Of a stretch of DNA of 64,000 bases, positions 10,970-24,186 are shown piece after piece. Source of the stretch: Eutreptiella sp. 'Long Island Sound 2002' (taxonomy: Eukaryota > Euglenozoa > Euglenophyceae > Eutreptiales > Eutreptiaceae). Made by a program: the position numbers and the translations under genes. Position 1 is the first letter of the stretch, and each line of letters begins with the position of its first letter. Below the pieces are notes generated by a model that saw only the letters and a list, made by a program, of their open reading frames with translations, ran no database searches and had not been told where the DNA came from. Location of the stretch: assembly GCA_964036045.1 (NCBI GenBank), contig CAXIWF010000970.1, forward strand, positions 1 through 64,000. The letters are read 5' to 3'.

Positions 10970-11225
10970 ATACAATATAGCAGCTTCCTAGTTAGATGCC
11001 ACGGCATGAAATGTCTCAGTAGGCTAAGTGGTATATAATAAAGCAGCTACCTAGTTAGATGCCACGGCATGAAATGTCTCAGTAGGCTAAGTAATATTTA
11101 ATATAGCAGCTACCTAGTTAGATGCCACGGCATGAAATGTCTCAGTAGGCTAAGTGGTATATAATATAGCAGCTACCTAGATAGATGCCAAGGCATGAAA
11201 TGTCTCAGTACATAAAGTATGCAAA
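10970..11225. repeat. Tandem repeat, 63-bp unit, about four copies
   Basis: The motif GCAGCTACCTAGTTAGATGC followed by CACGGCATGAAATGTCTCAG recurs with starts at about 10980, 11043, 11106 and 11169, an exact 63-bp period. The first three copies are nearly identical and the fourth decays after the CTCAGTA. No open frame spans it. Confidence 0.9.
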
Positions 11226-11862
11226 ATATTTCAAATATTGCCAAATGTGTAATTCCGCACAGAATCATTTTATTATCATCATACGATTTTCTTCTACTTC
11301 ATTTAAACGGAAGGCAGGCTAAACTCACAATTAACATGTCTTCATTGTCATTAATCATTGATAGCGTATATATATACGTTTCGCAGAGGTGACAAATAGA
11401 GTTATGAAGCAGACTCAGTCGGGGAAGGGAACAAAACACAAATTGAACACGGTGTATCTTTCTCTCCCCCTCCTCCTCATTTGCCAATCGTCCACATAGT
11501 ATGCTTATTTTGTGCCTTTATATATATCAGTATCTTTTTCTCTTCAATTGACCGTGGTTCAGTGAAGTTTTTGCCTGTTGCTGCAACCGGATTGCGGCAT
11601 AATGGCTATGTAGAGTGGATGGGGTTGCAGTAGTAGTAGTAGTGGGTGGTAAGGTGTGGGGTGTAGAATAACAGCAGTCTGAGGTTCATGGATAAGGTTG
11701 GATTGCGTTGATGGCTATTTGGTGGGGACTGGTGGTAGGGACTCTTTAACCCACACCCCTGCATTCGCACCGCTATTACTACTACTCCCGCCCCCTATAC
11801 TGCCGCTATTGCTACTACTACTGCCACCACCACCTCTACTACCACCGCCTCCACCGCCGCTA
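11226..11862. other. Intergenic and possible 3' end of the LARP gene
   Basis: Mostly non-coding. From about 11735 to 11862 the minus strand is Gly/Ser-rich low complexity (GGC/GGT/AGT repeats) directly after the stop at 11863. If a GT-AG intron at about 11983-11893 is used, this stretch could be partly translated as an alternative C-terminus of the La-related protein. Confidence 0.35.
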
Positions 11863-14800
11863 CTACCACCGCCTCCACCGCCGCTGCGGGAAACACCCCC
11901 CGCGGTGGGTATCGCCGCTATGACTGTGGTTGGATCTGCCCCCGTTGCTAGTGTCTCTGCTATCTCGCTTACCTCCGGCCCCAGTCGGAGGTGCGGAGGA
12001 GGAGGAGGAGGAGGGTTGTGTGGGCGAAGCTGCTCCTGCTACATCCTCAGAAGCCTTTTGCTTCAAAATCTACATTTAAATAATGATCACCCAGATATAA
12101 AAAATTACTTCAGAAAGATATACAGGGGAAATTGCGCGGCTGCAGGTATCGAAAGTCGGATAGACAAACAAAACAGACAAACAGACAGACAGAGCAACTG
12201 TCGCGGTAGAAAGTGCCTCATGTGGATCAATTGGAAGTTGTAAAATTGCATCGTCAGTGTCGTAGCAATATTTCTATCGCTAGCTTACTACGGTATCGAA
12301 AATCATCATCAGCACTTCTCGCCGAAAACAGCAAAAACAAAACAGGAGGGGGGTGGGAGGGGGTACCGAAACTACACATACACATCAACTTTTATTAAAA
12401 GTGCAAAAAACTGTGATGGGGCTTACATTGGCAAATGAGGCTTTTCCGCCCCACGATACGGAAGTCGCGGATTCACCAGTGGCGACAGAATCAGCAGTAG
12501 CTCCAGCTGCAGCTCGCGTTACTGCTGAGTCCGACTGGTAGCCCACAGCCTAACAAAACAAAAAAAGTAGTTTTCAAAGTGATAATAAAAAATGGGTAAA
12601 TGCTCAACACATGTGATGCTTAATATCATATTTTCAGATGTATAAAATCACGTAAGAGTGCGATCTGTCAGACAGTACGAATACAAATTGTCGCTCTCAT
12701 AAAAAAATCAAGCAAACTATATTTAACTCTCATCATCCAGAACGGTGATAAAACTTTATCGGGGTAAAAAATATATTTCAAGAGAGGGGGGGGAGCTGAA
12801 ACGGATACACTCACTCACCACATCAGGTCTATTTGGGGAGCTAGGCTCGCTGTCCGCCCAGCCTTGCCGCCTTCCTTGTCACTTCTGCGTGGATCACGAT
12901 CTCGCCGTCCCCCGCCTTTATCTCCGTCTTTATACGAGCCGCCGCCTCTAACTCCACCCCCCTTCCCGTTGCGATCGCCTTCAGGGCCCCCCCTTCGCCG
13001 TGCTCCCTGGGATGCACCTGCTTTAAACCCCGTACTAGCAGAGCCACTACCACTCAAGTCCTTGGCGCGGCTCCCACCGGCAGCAGCATTGACTGCTCCA
13101 GTGCCACCAGTCTTAGCTGCAGCGGCAGTAGGCTTTGCCCCCGCACCGCCGGCGGGAGCAGCACCATCTCCAGCATTGGATTTGAGCATGGCGGCCCAGC
13201 TGGATGGTGTTATCTTCTGAGGAGCGTTGTCGTCTGCCGGGGCGACCACGGCATTGTCACTCTGTACCTGAGTGCCAGTAGAAGTCGTAACCGCTGTAGC
13301 GGCTGCGCCCGAGCTGGCAACCGGAGGTGTCACGCTCGCAGTTGCTGCGGAGGAGGCATATGCAGCATTGGCGGCAGTGGAAGTTGGCACAGAAGATGAT
13401 GGTGCTGCGGTAGAAGAAACATGACTGCTAGTGACCGCACTCTTACCACCAGCAGCAGCTGGGGTGTTCGCGCTTGGGCCGGAGTTAGTCTGGGTTTCAT
13501 CCCCGTAGAGAAGAGACCTGGGGTCGACTTTGCCGGGCAGAACTGCTTCGCGCTGTACGGGCTTGCCTTGGCGCAGCTGCTCACGCGTCTCGTCGATGGA
13601 AAAGGAGCGCTGGCGCTTGAGCAAATCTTTGTTAGCTTCAACTGTCATCGCCACAGGGTGCATCGCCTATTTAAAAATGAAGAAAAAAAAGAAATAGAAA
13701 AAAACATTTTTATAAAAAAATACGGATTTCGGTTTTTGTAAATAAAAAACAATCAAGTAACAGAATGATTACGCACCGGATTAATTTCAGCGGGCAGTGC
13801 AGCCTCCTTCACATTAGCCTTTACAATGCTAATTATTTCTTCAAATGAATACTTTAAAAACTTAGTTTGGTACCCAGCGGAAGGAATCGGGGTTTCGTCT
13901 GCCCCGGCAAGAGGGGGGAAGTCGGCCACATTTATCTCGATTATCGGGGTTCTGGCATTAGCATGCTGCCCTTGACCAGCAGCACCATGACCCTGACCGT
14001 GAGCGCCACCCCCAGCGGCACCTCCCTTGGTTGAGTTACCGTGCTTATTGTGTCCGCCATCTTTTTTATTATGACCGTCGGCACCCCCACTGCCACTGCC
14101 CCCACCACCAGCACTCGTGCTCCCGGGACCTCCTTTGCCGCTTGCGGCTCCTGATCCGCCCTTGGCGTTTTGACCACCTTTGCTGTCCGCACCACGTCGT
14201 TTGCCGCCTTCTCCCTGTTGCTGAGATCCTGATCCGCCAGTCTTGCCACTCTGAGGAGTGTCGACAAAAAGCGAGTAAAAAGTCAATAATAAATTAGCTG
14301 TCATGTTCAACCACTATATTCATCTGACAAAAACAAACTTGATTTGTGTGTGTGTGTGGGGGGGGGGGGGGTTATTCGTACCTGCTGTCTTGCCTCTTTG
14401 CCAGACTTTTTCCCGGGACCGGGAGGGGAATTTGTTCCAGATTGATGTCCCCCCTTCCCTGTGACCACAGAAGAGCCCTGGTCGCCAGTGCCTTCCGTAC
14501 CTGCTTTACCAGCCGCCTGTGCCTGCGGCACCTGTCCCTGCTTTGCTGCTCCCTCTCCGCCCCCGACAACCACAGCAGGATTCATTACAACCGCTCCGGT
14601 TGCTGGATCGACAATAGCACCGGGTGCAGCCATCATCATATTAGCGGGTAAATTAGCACCCATGAAAGTGAAGGGTATAGTTCCAGCTCCCCCCATCTGC
14701 GGTACTCCCATGCTACCCATTTGTCCCGGCATGGCTCCATATGCCATTGGCACCATCGGCATGCCGCCATACATCCCAGAGGCAGTAGCACTTGGTGCAG

Positions 14801-15819
14801 CGGTTTGCACTGGGTAAAACGAGCGAACTACAGACTCTGTCTTTAGTCGTGCCTTAACAGACACGCCTCGAAATGTGCGCTTCTTGAGCCGTAGATCAAG
14901 CAGAGTATCTTTGGCATCCTCTTCCTTATCCATATGGACAAACCTGAAAATAAAAAGCAATAATTGGGAGAAGATGGATAGTGTGAAACGATATGGAGTT
15001 AGATAGAAATCAAACAGAAAAGCCCATCTGTCCATAAAATCTATGTAATAGCGTTAAAGTACAGCTTCATGTAGTGACAAGCAAAATGGCTACTTACCAT
15101 GTATTCTCCACGTCCGCCTTGATGGAATTGATGGGCTTGCAACCCTCAAAGTTGAATATTTCTTTCACTTCTGCCTCTGGAGCATCACTGGGGATTTCGC
15201 GAAGGATGATGGTGCTGCGCCCAGTTGCCTTGATATTGGCCTTAATTCGCGCTCCCCCTGTTGCTGCATCGTTAATGAGCGACAGAGTGGACTTTTCAAG
15301 TGCTTTGCGAAGCACCGTTTCGTCCTGGGTAAGTGCTTTTAGCTTAGCGAACTAAAAGACAAGAATATAGCACCACACAAGAAAATAATTTAAGGTGTTG
15401 GAAGAAATGTTTTGCGGAAAGAAAAGGAGACAAAGAACTGTTAAATTATACCTTCATGACGACGGCAATTGGCACCGACATTTGTGCATCCATTTGCGAA
15501 GTGAGATATGGATCACTTTGAAGGTTCTCTTTGCTGAAGTAGTATTCAACCTGTTTGCGTACTGCATCTATTAGAGCATCACCTGTGAGGACCACTTCTT
15601 CTTTTTCAGAGGTGGAAGATGGGGAATTAGGCTCGGAGGGAGCAGCAGCGCCGTTGTCGATAACAGGTGTGCTTTCGGCCTATGCAAAAAATGAAAGCGT
15701 ATACATGTTTTCAGGCGTAGCGATGATATATAAATAACTTGATATCACATTACAGGACCCATGTTACATGATGTGGTAAGCATATCGCGACTTGATTGAG
15801 AAACTACCTTGTCGGACAT
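11863..15819 (-). CDS. La-motif RNA-binding protein (LARP4-like), about 8 exons
   Basis: Exons on the minus strand: 15819-15808 (only four codons, MSDK), 15679-15452, 15351-15098, 14943-14382, 14250-13777, 13666-12819, about 12549-12427 and 12069-11863. Exons 2-3 encode a La motif (DAVRKQVEYYFSKENLQSDP, followed by PIAVVMKFAKLKALTQD). Exons 3-4 encode an RRM-like fold (STIILREIPSDAPEAEVKEI ... FVHMDKEEDAKDTLLDLR). This La module plus RRM arrangement is that of LARP4/LARP6-type factors that bind mRNA and poly(A). The rest is Gly/Ala/Ser-rich and disordered, with short conserved islands (INVADFPPLAG, SFSIDETREQLRQ, SSWAAMLKSN, SWGGKASFAN). All junctions are in frame except exon 6 to 7, which is off by two bases. 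Either that acceptor is wrong or a base is missing. The C-terminus is uncertain. Confidence 0.85.
14347..14371. repeat. TG/poly-G microsatellite in LARP intron 4
   Basis: (TG)n followed by a run of about 14 G immediately before exon 4's donor side on the minus strand. Such runs are unstable and prone to sequencing error. Confidence 0.85.
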
Positions 15820-16838
15820 GGCTAATATGATATGTCGGTGATTGTTTTACAAAAGCGAAACTCAACAAAAATTCTGTAACAGTAGATTCTGTAAACAGAG
15901 CTGAAAACCAGGGATGGAAATCCAGATACACAAAATAGCCAGGAAACTTAAGTCGAGCTCGAGATCTTGGCTTAAGGTCTCACAAGCAATTAACCGTTTA
16001 GATGGATAACGGAATCCTTTTTCAATGAGCTTCGGAACAGTTAGGCTAAAGCGCAGCAACTGTTGAAATATACTGGAGAACTATATTTCAAACAATCTGT
16101 TAACCAAACAGATCGTTTCTAAGTAGTGTATAGTATTAATGATCAATAAGCACAGTGGCCAAAGCAAGGGCTTCAAAAACCGATCGGAGTTAAAAAAAAA
16201 AACTCAACACCTCTGGAAGTCCGCGTCTGCTCGATGAAGATGTGTGGATGCTGCTGACTTGATCGAATGAGTGGCTCACGTGCATAGTACCAGAAATTAA
16301 TATACGTATTACTGTTATAAGAACATATAAATATGCTTATTTTAAAAACCAATTTCATAACCCAGTTGTACAGCTGGGCAGCTCCAAACATCGTTTGATA
16401 AAACCCTGTCAGCAATTTAAAAATATGCTTTAAAGTCTTCATACAATTCGCATTGTTCACTGGACTTGTGTGGATATCCATATTTAGATTTTAAACCCTT
16501 GTTTAATTTTAAAAACAAATGTTTAAACCGTCATACTACGAGAAATCATTTAATCCTGGATCACCTCATGATTTGCTGAACAGTATAAAGGGGGAAGTTC
16601 AACTGACAGCTCTTAAACAAATGGTTGGTTACTGAATTATTGGTTTTCTTTTAAAACCAAGCATGTAGAAGCCGTTCCTTGAACAAATCTACAGCATCGT
16701 GTGTCCTTAGGATAAAAAAATCAAAAGTTCTGTTGATAAGCGTTGAAAACTTTTCGAAGTAGAATTCCACGTAAATTTATTCTGATCCACATTGAATGTC
16801 AATAAAGCACATTCTACTTTCGAATAATTTCATTTTAA
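15820..16838. other. Intergenic, with one doubtful small ORF
   Basis: AT-rich spacer between the divergent LARP gene and the first beta-tubulin. A minus-strand ATG-started frame at 16481-16173 encodes 102 residues with a hydrophobic middle, but I recognise no family and no splice context, so I do not call it a gene. The beta-tubulin promoter must lie near the right end. Confidence 0.35.
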
Positions 16839-18367
<1,529 letters not shown>

Positions 18368-19152
18368 ATCATTCTCCCTGCTGCAAGTAGACCGTTTGGA
18401 GTGACTCAAAAGTAGGTTCAATCCATTGATAATACCACGATCTGTATACAGGGAACACACCAATGCAGTTTACCGTGGATGATGTGGCACCCTATACTAA
18501 TATTACCATGATGAGGATTACAAAATTTCTGTACATTGAGCAATGATGGCCTTTGTCTAGTAGACGGCTGTAGTGCCAACCTCTCAGACTAGGCTAGGAT
18601 AGTTGTTTCAAAGATTAGAATGTTTCTAAACGAGTTTGACTTATTTGATTGCGACATCTATCATACTTGGTTGACTAAATAAGAACTTCATTTACCTTCT
18701 GCGTTTGGAACATCGTGTTCCAAAGCCTAGTAAATTACTACCTTTATTTTTCCCCTCCGCTTGTTGAACAGACGACTATACTATGCAATACTTTAAACTT
18801 AATGACTTCTGAATTGAATTTACATCTGAGCAGTTTCTCTGCTGGTTAACTTTATAGTTGGCCTGCACAGTGTGCGCAACAATTCCTGGAATTAATCGAG
18901 CCATTTTGCCGTGTTGCCATTTTACATTTAGTTAGTTTTCTAAAACCCATTTTATTATAAAATATATAACATAAAAAAACCCAAAATTAAGTATTTAATA
19001 TTCCAGCTGGATTTTTTTTTTTAAATGCTGATGCTAAGCAGTTCACCGTGTGGGTGTGCTTCATAGCAACAATACTCACAATTGGCAGAATAACAACAAA
19101 AAATATTATACTTTCCATTAATAATTGTTCTTTCAAATATTTATCATAAAAA
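18368..19152. other. Spacer between beta-tubulin copies 1 and 2, with 3' UTR block and upstream motif
   Basis: The first about 120 bp are the 3' UTR of copy 1, recognisably similar to the 3' UTR of copy 2 (shared CTGCTGCAAGTAGACCGTTT and GTGGATGATGTGGC). At about 18999-19013 lies TTAATATTCCAGCTGGA, which recurs upstream of copy 3 at about 21751-21766. No gene is seen. Confidence 0.55.
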
Positions 19153-20659
19153 ATGCGTGAAATTGTCCATGTTCAAGGTGCGTCAAACGTAATCAATGCG
19201 AGAGACAATTGTTTTTGTCGCGTAAATTGATGTGATAAAACAATGCTTCCCAACACATTATTTCTCTTTATTCAATTAATTATACAAATACTTGCTCTTT
19301 ATTAATCGTTCTTTGTTGTTACTTTTCTCTTGAAACTACAGCCGGTCAGTGCGGTAACCAGATTGGTGCCAAGTTTTGGGAAGTGATTGCCGATGAGCAC
19401 GGCGTGGACCCCACGGGCACTTACCACGGAGATTCCGACCTTCAGCTGGAGAGAATCAATGTCTACTTCAACGAGGCTACCGGCGGCAGATATGTGCCCC
19501 GTGCGATCCTGATGGATCTTGAGCCCGGAACCATGGACTCTGTCCGCGCTGGTCCCTTCGGCCAGCTCTTCCGCCCCGATAACTTCGTGTTCGGCCAGAC
19601 CGGAGCAGGCAACAACTGGGCAAAGGGTCACTACACTGAGGGTGCGGAGCTTATCGACTCCGTGCTGGACGTTGTCCGCAAGGAGGCTGAGTCTTGCGAC
19701 TGTCTGCAGGGCTTCCAGATGACCCACTCCATGGGTGGTGGAACTGGCTCCGGAATGGGCACCCTCCTTATCTCCAAGATCCGCGAGGAGTACCCCGACC
19801 GTGTCATGTCCACGTTCTCTGTGATTCCTTCCCGAAGGTGTCCGACACCGTGGTGGAGCCCTACAACGCTACTCTGTCGGTGCATCAACTGGTGGAGAAC
19901 GCTGACCAGTGCTTCGCCCTCGATAACGAGGCCCTGTACGACATCTGTTTCCGCACGCTGAAGCTGACCACCCCTACGTACGGCGACCTGAACCACTTGG
20001 TGTCCGCTGCTATCTGCGGTACCACATGCTGCCTGCGCTTCCCCGGCCAGCTGAACTGCGACCTCCGCAAGCTGGCTGTGAACATGGTTCCCTTCCCCCG
20101 CCTTCACTTTTTCATGATGGGCTTTGCTCCTTTGACTTCCAGAGGCTCTCAGCAGTACCGCGCCCTGACCGTTCCCGAGCTGACCCAACAGGCTTTCGAT
20201 GCCAAGAATATGATGTGTGCGGCCGACCCCCGCCATGGCCGCTACCTGACGTGTGCATGCATGTTCAGAGGCCGCATGTCGACGAAGGAGGTTGACGAGC
20301 AGATGCTTAATGTGGTCAACAAGAACTCTTCTTACTTCGTGGAGTGGATCCCCAACAACGTCAAGGCATCCATTTGTGACATCCCTCCCAAGGGCCTGAA
20401 GATGGCCGTTACATTTATCGGAAACACCACCTCTATCCAGGAGGTGTGGAAGAGAGTGGCGGAGCAGTTCACTGCTATGTTCCGCCGCAAGGCATTCCTC
20501 CACTGGTACACTGGTGAGGGCATGGACGAGATGGAGTTCACAGAGGCTGAGTCCAACATGAACGATCTTGTGTCTGAGTACCAGCAGTACCAGGACGCCA
20601 CTGCCGAGGAGGAGGGCGAATTCGACGAGGACGCAGAGGGAGAGGACATGATGGCTTAA
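19153..20659 (+). CDS. TUBB: Beta-tubulin copy 2, one single-C deletion
   Basis: Exon 1 19153-19177, intron 19178-19341, exon 2 19342-20659. The protein matches eukaryotic beta-tubulin throughout: MREI start, GTP-binding GGGTGSGMG loop, conserved [18 protein letters not shown], and acidic tail ending EGEDMMA. One C is missing from the CCCC run at about 19830-19832 relative to copies 1 and 3 ([11 protein letters not shown] region), which breaks the frame there; downstream the frame is intact to the stop. Because copies 1 and 3 have the base and copy 2 is otherwise clean, an assembly indel is the simplest explanation. Position 198 (the benzimidazole-relevant residue, usually Glu) appears to be Gln here (NADQCF), an observation by alignment from memory. 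Confidence 0.9.
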
Positions 20660-21930
20660 ATCATCCTCCCTGCTGCAAGTAGACCGTTTACTCCAGAGTA
20701 GATTCAATCCACCATCTATATGCAGGGAACACATTAATGCAGTTTACTGTGGATGATGTGGCGCCCGAGATTTATATTCCGATAATGAGAATTGTAATCG
20801 GCATTGTTATGTTGCTTATATTCTCTTTGATGCGAAAGTCTAAGAAACCTGTTCCACAGATTACAATGAGTTGGCTTATTTGATTGCGTTATCTATCATA
20901 CTTGGTTGACTGAATGATCCTAACGAATTTAATAAAAATAACTTTGTTTCAACTCTCTGGTGGAAAGTGCGCTTCTGTATTAGTAATTTCGGGAAGTGTG
21001 AGAGTGGTTCGACGGTCCGACCGTTGTACCTTGACGGGTCAAATTTGAATGAAAGATGATGCTTTATTAATATTATTTTGAGCCGTTTCGTACATTTCAA
21101 AAAAGGGTATATAACTCGATAGCACATTCTGTTACATGGATTACACTATTGTGTTGTAATTGCTGCCAAGGTGCATGCTATGAGTTATATCGTATTATCT
21201 GACTCTACGTCATCCTGTGTGTGTGTGGTCGGACAGGCTGTGACGCCGTCCGAGTCACTGGGCACTCGGTCGGCACTTACGGTGCCTGCCACAGTGTGCA
21301 TCTGTAGTGAGCCACGTGGCGCTAATTATATGACTTACTGCGCATAATATACATACGTGATATGTTGTGCATAATGTTGTACATATTGTTGTACATAATA
21401 ATATCTATGGTCAATTTAAATATAGAATGTGGCACGGTAACTTTAGTGTGACTGTAAGCCTTACAGCTCTGAGACTGTTACGGGTTAACTTTTAAATGAC
21501 TAAATTGAACAATATGACTATTAAAATTTAATTTTTGTCCGGATTTTCACACAGTTAATATTACTGTTGTCCGGAACTGAGCCGTTTTACCATAACACCA
21601 ACAGGGTTTGAAAAAGACAGTGCTGTTGCCGTTTTACCGTTAGTTTGCGATCACTTAAAACGGCCCGGTAAAACGGCAGCAGAAAATTTAGTTTTTTAAT
21701 TTCCAATTATTGTCTTAAAGAGGTAGGTTTAGACCCATTAAAATAAGTAACTAATATTCCAGCTGGACTTTTTTTTGAACTTCAAGTTGAAAAATAGGTG
21801 GTTCCACCGCGAAAATTTTCCGTGCATCCAATAATTGTGCTCACAAACAATTTTGGTTGAAATAGAACATCTGCCTCTATCTAAAAAAACATTGAATAAC
21901 AAATTCTAATTTCAATAAAAATCTTACAAA
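20660..21930. other. Spacer between beta-tubulin copies 2 and 3
   Basis: Begins with the copy 2 3' UTR. Further on, about 21205-21325 is a GC-richer patch with a TG microsatellite and repeated CACTCGG/GTGCC words, and 21530-21690 has two GCCGTTTTACC-like words and AAAACGGC inverted words. These could be remnants of an old mobile element, but nothing is identifiable. A tubulin upstream motif TAATATTCCAGCTGGA lies at about 21751. Confidence 0.45.
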
Positions 21931-22908
21931 ATGCGTGAAATTGTCCATGTTCAAGGTGCGTCAAACGTAATCAATGCGAGAGACAATTGTTTTTGTCGCG
22001 TAAATTGATGTGATAAAACAATGCTTCCCAACACATTATTTCTCTTTATTCAATTAATTATACAAATACTTGCTCTTTATTAATCGTTCTTTGTTGTTAC
22101 TTTTCTCTTGAAACTACAGCCGGTCAGTGCGGTAACCAGATTGGTGCCAAGTTTTGGGAAGTGATTGCCGATGAGCACGGCGTGGACCCCACGGGCACTT
22201 ACCACGGAGATTCCGACCTTCAGCTGGAGAGAATCAATGTCTACTTCAACGAGGCTACCGGCGGCAGATATGTGCCCCGTGCGATCCTGATGGATCTTGA
22301 GCCCGGAACCATGGACTCTGTCCGCGCTGGTCCCTTCGGCCAGCTCTTCCGCCCCGATAACTTCGTGTTCGGCCAGACCGGAGCAGGCAACAACTGGGCA
22401 AAGGGTCACTACACTGAGGGTGCGGAGCTTATCGACTCCGTGCTGGACGTTGTCCGCAAGGAGGCTGAGTCTTGCGACTGTCTGCAGGGCTTCCAGATGA
22501 CCCACTCCATGGGTGGTGGAACTGGCTCCGGAATGGGCACCCTCCTTATCTCCAAGATCCGCGAGGAGTACCCCGACCGTGTCATGTCCACGTTCTCTGT
22601 GATTCCTTCCCCGAAGGTGTCCGACACCGTGGTGGAGCCCTACAACGCTACTCTGTCGGTGCATCAACTGGTGGAGAACGCTGACCAGTGCTTCGCCCTC
22701 GATAACGAGGCCCTGTACGACATCTGTTTCCGCACGCTGAAGCTGACCACCCCTACGTACGGCGACCTGAACCACTTGGTGTCCGCTGCTATCTGCGGTA
22801 CCACATGCTGCCTGCGCTTCCCCGGCCAGCTGAACTGCGACCTCCGCAAGCTGGCTGTGAACATGGTTCCCTTCCCCCGCCTTCACTTTTTCATGATGGG
22901 CTTTGCTC
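21931..22908 (+). CDS. TUBB: Beta-tubulin copy 3, truncated by gap
   Basis: Exon 1 21931-21955, intron 21956-22119, exon 2 from 22120, intact in frame until the N run at 22909, just after the [11 protein letters not shown] segment. From the ATG through the intron and the coding region it is identical to copy 2 by eye, except that it keeps the C that copy 2 lacks; the sequences immediately upstream of the ATG differ. The missing C-terminal half may lie in the gap, or the gap may be a misjoin, because retrotransposon sequence follows it. Confidence 0.92.
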
Positions 22909-23108
22909 NNNNNNNNNNNNNNNNNNNNNNNNNNNNNNNNNNNNNNNNNNNNNNNNNNNNNNNNNNNNNNNNNNNNNNNNNNNNNNNNNNNNNNNNNNNN
23001 NNNNNNNNNNNNNNNNNNNNNNNNNNNNNNNNNNNNNNNNNNNNNNNNNNNNNNNNNNNNNNNNNNNNNNNNNNNNNNNNNNNNNNNNNNNNNNNNNNNN
23101 NNNNNNNN
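22909..23108. other. Assembly gap (200 N)
   Basis: Exactly 200 undetermined bases, the same length as the gap at 43539, so the size is a placeholder and not a measurement. It separates a broken tubulin from the 3' end of a retrotransposon. Confidence 0.99.
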
Positions 23109-23554
23109 GCTGGTTTTGGACCAGAAGACGACACCTGGGAGCCTTGGGAAAATTTACGCAATACTGACCAGTTGCATGATTATCTCCGAGCAAACAGGAT
23201 GAAGTCTTTAATTCCTCAGCATGCCAGGCACGTGATTGCCTAGCATGTACCAGTCCACTTTTTTTCCTCCGTCATAGCTTTACGAAGATGGGGCGGAGGT
23301 TGGGTCATCTGTCTGGTCACACCTCATAACAGGAGGGCCGGATCATCACCTGTCGTCACACCTAGACATAGGAGGGCGGTAGGCTACAACTTTCGGTTCG
23401 TCACACCTCATAACAGGAGGGCGGCTCGATTTTTCTTTTCTTTTTTTTGACAGTTTTCTTCGTCACCGACAGTTGGGCGGAGTGTTCTGTATAAAAACTT
23501 TGCTCTGTTTAAGGCAGAGTAGTGTGTTCTCACACTGGGAAGTTGAGGGGGCAG
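23109..23554 (+). mobile_element. 3' end of a plus-strand Ty3/gypsy element (chromodomain end, 3' UTR, PPT)
   Basis: The reading frame ending at the TAG at 23241-23243 is the last 44 residues of a chromodomain, nearly identical to the end of the minus-strand polyprotein at 24971. About 300 bp of 3' untranslated sequence follow, with a repeated CACACCT...AGGAGGGCGG word (23320-23425). They end in a polypurine tract (AGTTGAGGGGGCAG) immediately before the LTR at 23555. The rest of the element lies in or beyond the gap. Confidence 0.85.
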
Positions 23555-24022
23555 TGTACCGTTATCCTGTGTACCTTTCGTACATAACGGTACTGCACGT
23601 ACGATAGTACGTACAGTTGTGGACTAAGGTCCCTACATCCCCTTTCGATACCGTTGGTTTCGCTGTTTACTTGGCATAACTACTGTACTCCTTATATACC
23701 TACTACGGACTACATCGTAGATGTAGACGGTAGTACGTATATAATGAGAGGTAGTTATGACAATTATAATAGCACGGTATCTTTGTACATTAGGTATCAA
23801 TATATATATCGTATAGTATATACTTATGCTATTTGTATTGATACTGTCCGCTATACGGATTTATTTCCGTTCAGGAGTGATGAACCACCCAGCTTCATCA
23901 CTGATATTTTAGTAGTTCATGCACTATTATTTCATATACAATATCTTCTTGCTACCTTAAGCATTATATATCTTAAAAAGGCACTCTTCCCAATACAACA
24001 GCGCTTTTATCTTGTAGGAATT
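23555..24022 (+). repeat. LTR, plus orientation
   Basis: Starts with TGTACCGTTATCC right after the polypurine tract and ends near TTGTAGGAATT at 24022; about 470 bp. It is the reverse complement, with scattered differences, of the LTR at 24187-24659. Confidence 0.8.
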
Positions 24023-24186
24023 TAAACCCTTGTGCATCGGAAGTGTAGAGTATAATCGGGTTCGCGTCCCTTTTTTGGATTCTCGTATTTTTTCTTCGAC
24101 GCGTTTGGTTCGCTCCTGACATCGTTTTGAAAAAAAGTTAATTTTTTTGCTTGCGGGAACAGCAATTAGATCTGTTTTAAGTATAC
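24017..24186 (-). mobile_element. Leader and gag 5' fragment at the palindrome centre
   Basis: Read on the minus strand, the LTR at 24187-24659 is followed by a leader (AACAGATCTAATTGCTGTTC) shared with the leader at 29985-30012, and then by about 34 codons that resemble the start of gag at 29966 (a basic MS...-rich peptide). The fragment breaks off at the plus-strand LTR end. It is therefore the remnant of a second element that began at this LTR, truncated by rearrangement. Confidence 0.65.

Noticed and set aside
12815-13741. Plus-strand Pro/Leu-rich open frames over the LARP gene
   Set aside because: They are shadows of Gly/Ala-rich low-complexity coding on the minus strand.
16173-16481. 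102-codon minus-strand ATG ORF as a gene
   Set aside because: True ATG and a hydrophobic centre, but no family, no neighbouring exon and composition like the surrounding AT-rich spacer.
19631-20734. Long minus-strand open frame of 367 codons opposite beta-tubulin copy 2, and similar frames opposite copies 1 and 3
   Set aside because: It is antisense to a highly biased GC3-rich coding region; the leucine/valine/histidine-rich translation has no family features and stops or breaks wherever the tubulin frame breaks.
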